Source of the DNA: Lingula anatina
Lineage: Eukaryota > Brachiopoda > Lingulata > Lingulida > Lingulidae
NCBI RefSeq assembly: GCF_001039355.2
Contig: NW_019775577.1
Location: forward strand, 229,350-293,349
Direction: 5' to 3'
Length of the DNA: 64,000 bases
A model generated the notes under the pieces. That model ran no database searches and was not told where the DNA came from. It saw only the letters and a program-made list of their open reading frames with translations. A program made the translations under genes and the position numbers. Below are positions 61,818-64,000 of the stretch, piece after piece (the first letter of the stretch is position 1; each line of letters opens with the position of its first letter).

Positions 61818-62384
61818 TTTTTATTAAAATACTTGACAGCTAAATCACAATTTTTCACCTACCTCCAACAATGAGGTAAACATTTGGAAACACAGTCTTG
61901 GCCTGCATGAGTTGTCTTGCATGGCCGGAATGGAACATGTCGTAGATACCGTCAGCGTACACACGTACTGGTCGTGGAGCTAAAAGAGAAGGAAACAGAA
62001 CGGTTGAAAGATTAGCGGGGTGTATCTGCCTCCAAAATAGTAACACCAACTATACATAAAAATCTATATGAGATCAGATATTTACAGTTCTACTTAAAAT
62101 ACATCAAAAGTAAGAAAATTGGAGAGGTGCAGCTACCTCCTACACATGTACAACCAACCTAACAAAAGAATTCACAACATAAGATATTCACTGAGGCAAT
62201 GCCTGTCCTTGCTTACTGTTTTCGAAAGTTAAAAAAATTTACCAAGACAGCCAATTCTATATTCCTAACATAACTCACCTGTTCCAGACTTTGCCATTTC
62301 TAGAGTAATTTTCACAGAGTAGTCCACAGATTCTTGTTCTTTAATGGCCATCTCTTCATGACTAAAAGGTGCTGGACCCACTGG
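58240..62384 (-). CDS. PCYT1: Choline-phosphate cytidylyltransferase (5' partial, one-base frameshift)
   Basis: CTP:phosphocholine cytidylyltransferase, the rate-setting step of CDP-choline (phosphatidylcholine) synthesis, active when bound to nuclear or ER membranes. Exons in coding order: 62279-62384, 61863-61979, 61411-61562, 60648-60730, 59450-59588, 58886-59054 and 58240-58488 (TAA). Motifs: [20 protein letters not shown] with the catalytic [36 protein letters not shown]; a Lys/Glu-rich amphipathic membrane-sensing helix ending [14 protein letters not shown]; and a Ser-Pro phosphorylation tail ([12 protein letters not shown]). About 337 codons are visible against 367 in the human alpha form; the N-terminal nuclear-signal exon was not found and is probably beyond the window. 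Exon 58886-59054 is 169 nt between two phase-0 junctions, so one base is extra; frame is lost at a 4-base homopolymer (59027-59030). An assembly error is likelier than a pseudogene, because all other exons are clean. Confidence 0.93.
59275..59325 (-). pseudogene. Partial decayed copy of the end of a PCYT1 exon
   Basis: Read on the minus strand, it carries a copy of the last ~45 bases of the exon ending at 59450 (encoding NVGFMK) plus a GTAAC donor-like end, with an A-homopolymer replacing part of it. It lies 170 bases further along the intron. Its frame is broken, so it is not expected to be used. Confidence 0.7.
59340..59445. repeat. Pyrimidine-rich tandem tract (CCCTCTCC-type)
   Basis: Almost pure C/T on the plus strand, built of CCTTCCCATCCCTCTCC-like units, between the true exon end and its decayed copy. 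Confidence 0.8.
59744..59790. repeat. (TTA)n microsatellite
   Basis: About fifteen trinucleotide units in a PCYT1 intron. Confidence 0.9.
61749..61814. repeat. (CA)n microsatellite
   Basis: About 32 CA units in the PCYT1 intron between 61562 and 61863. Confidence 0.95.
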
Positions 62385-64000
62385 CTGAAATAATGAAATA
62401 CAAATACTACTGTAACAATCTGACTTAAAGAAGTCATGTTATTAGGTACTAAAAGTTTATCTTTTCAAGATTTTAATTATACAGATTATGGCCATTCCAC
62501 CATATTTTCCCATCTTTTCTCTCCTTAAAACTTAAAGCCTAACTTTTCACACCCTCCCCACCAATGATGACTCCTCACACTGAGGGCCCATTCCCAATGC
62601 CTCCTCCTGGCATTAAGTAGAATATAGAAAAGCTGGTGATTAAACGAATACTTTGGAAACAAAAAGGGGTGATAATCTGATTGCATTCTGCAAGTTCCTG
62701 CAGAGTTGGATCGATCTACATAAAATGAAAGTTTCACTAGGAATGAGCCTTAGGCTGTATTCCTAGAGCTTTTAGATCGATCTATCCCCACGGGGAGTCT
62801 CACTAGATTACTGTCAGATAATCCGGCTTAAATGTCTGTCCCGCCTACTACAAGCTGTAAGGGGGTAATTAACTTTCGTGTCCGCTCGGCTGACAGCTAT
62901 TTAGCGTGAACCCCCAGGGAGTTAGGTCGATCTAAAGTAGATCAATCTAATCTCTGGAAATGGGGTCTTAAGCTTCATCAACTAATCTTTATACTTCTGA
63001 CCCTATTTTGACAGAAGTGGCAGAACCTTTGTTGGAGGAAGCAGAAGGACAAAGGAGGAAAAACATACTTTGGAATGACCAAAAAAAAAAAAAAAAAACT
63101 TTATCAGCACAAGCATCACTACATAAACAATCCCGCCTTGCATTAAGAAGCAGAGTTAACTTAATAAAGCACAGTACACATAGTTCTAGCACTGTCACCA
63201 CTGGTAACAAAGCAAACCAGGAAAGATATGGCCCAATCTGTAATCATTTCATTGATATACTCACATACACATAGAAGTCAATTCTGTATCGTTTTTTATG
63301 ACGTCATCAGCACTTTGGTTTGGTTTCAAATACTGGTAGTTATTTGTTAGGTTGACTGTCAGCTAAAGCAGTTCAAAATTTTCATACAGTGTTTTTCTGA
63401 TATCAAACTGGGTAAAAAAAAAGTAGTACTTTTTCCTTCTTCTTGAATCAATACTCATTCCTTGATGAAAATGCTATAGATAGACATTGACATATTGGAG
63501 TTAGAAAGCAAACGAAGGCTATAACATAACAGAATAAAATTGCTTCCTGCTAAGCTGATGTACTGGTAATTTTCCTGAACAAGCTGGCTGATGACAACAT
63601 TAAAACCATACAAGATCTGTTTTTAGTATTTGTTTCAGATTTCTACAATATTCGTATTGAGGCAATGTGTACCATAAGCTCATACATGCAAAGCTTGCAA
63701 AATGCGATCAAAAACAAAACGTCTTCAGTGCATTATAGTACTGGTATTTGATGCAATACTCTGATGATGAAATCATATATGGCAGGAAGTTTTATTTTAT
63801 TGGAAAATGCACTCATGTAACAGTGTGGACATCATATACACACTGTCAAGTAATATTAAATATTTTCACTGCAGGGGGTGTGGGTGAAGATTAATATTTG
63901 GAAAAAAAAATGTACAATTATATTTGTGTTGGACAGTACCTTGGCTCAGGCTAGCCAGTGAAATATTTGCCATATGATCGAAAAATTACTTAGGGTACCA
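62385..64000. other. PCYT1 upstream intron or flank
   Basis: No N-terminal PCYT1 exon was recognised. The region holds the reverse 216-bp MITE and, directly beside it, a possible related element (about 62580-62750) whose ends read GGGCCCATTCC and GGAATGAGCC. Confidence 0.5.
62753..62968 (-). mobile_element. 216-bp TA-flanked MITE, copy 2 (reverse)
   Basis: Exactly the length of the copy at 39884-40099 and its reverse complement with scattered substitutions. TA flanks both ends (62751-62752 and 62969-62970). Confidence 0.88.

Overview
The window is from an animal nuclear genome. Coding sequence is broken into short exons with GT-AG introns from a few hundred bases to about 7 kb. The DNA is AT-rich, full of microsatellites and small inverted-repeat transposons, and has no bacterial-style gene packing. 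The gene set (CYP4-type P450, VMO1-like secreted protein, LAPTM-like four-span proteins, a Notch-style EGF receptor-like protein, choline-phosphate cytidylyltransferase) fits a marine invertebrate, perhaps a lophotrochozoan, but the clade cannot be fixed from sequence alone. I reconstructed the genes exon by exon from splice signals, reading phase and recognisable motifs.

Layout. Plus strand 1000-6651: CYP4-family P450, complete except its first exon(s). Plus 7814-11479: four-span LAPTM/MTP-like protein 'A' (232 aa), with a long 3'UTR and an AATAAA signal near 12474. Minus 13958-15448: VMO1-like secreted protein (181 aa), convergent with A. Plus 18507-45373: a large EGF-repeat, single-pass membrane protein with a Thr-rich N-terminus and an ectodomain I cannot assign. 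Minus 48826-53625: LAPTM-like protein 'B' (217 aa), a paralogue of A with the same intron positions and phases. Minus 58240-62384: CTP:phosphocholine cytidylyltransferase (PCYT1), lacking its first exon(s) and carrying a one-base frameshift. The genes look like independent housekeeping and membrane genes. Nothing ties them into one pathway, except that A and B share ancestry.

Between and inside genes lie several DNA-transposon remnants whose ends can be read directly. These are a CAGGCCCGTAGCCAG-ended MITE with perfect 5-bp target duplications (three copies), a 216-bp TA-flanked element (two copies in opposite orientation), and a 546-bp element with about 150-bp terminal inverted repeats. Four near-identical direct duplications each sit on a single N base (26976, 51865, 54298, 56890). 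They duplicate exons 1 and 3 of LAPTM-like B, and are best read as unmerged alleles at assembly joins rather than biology.

I found no convincing undescribed multi-gene system. The most original material is the EGF protein's unassigned ectodomain, the A/B paralogue pair, and a decayed copy of gene A's 3'UTR on the far side of VMO1.
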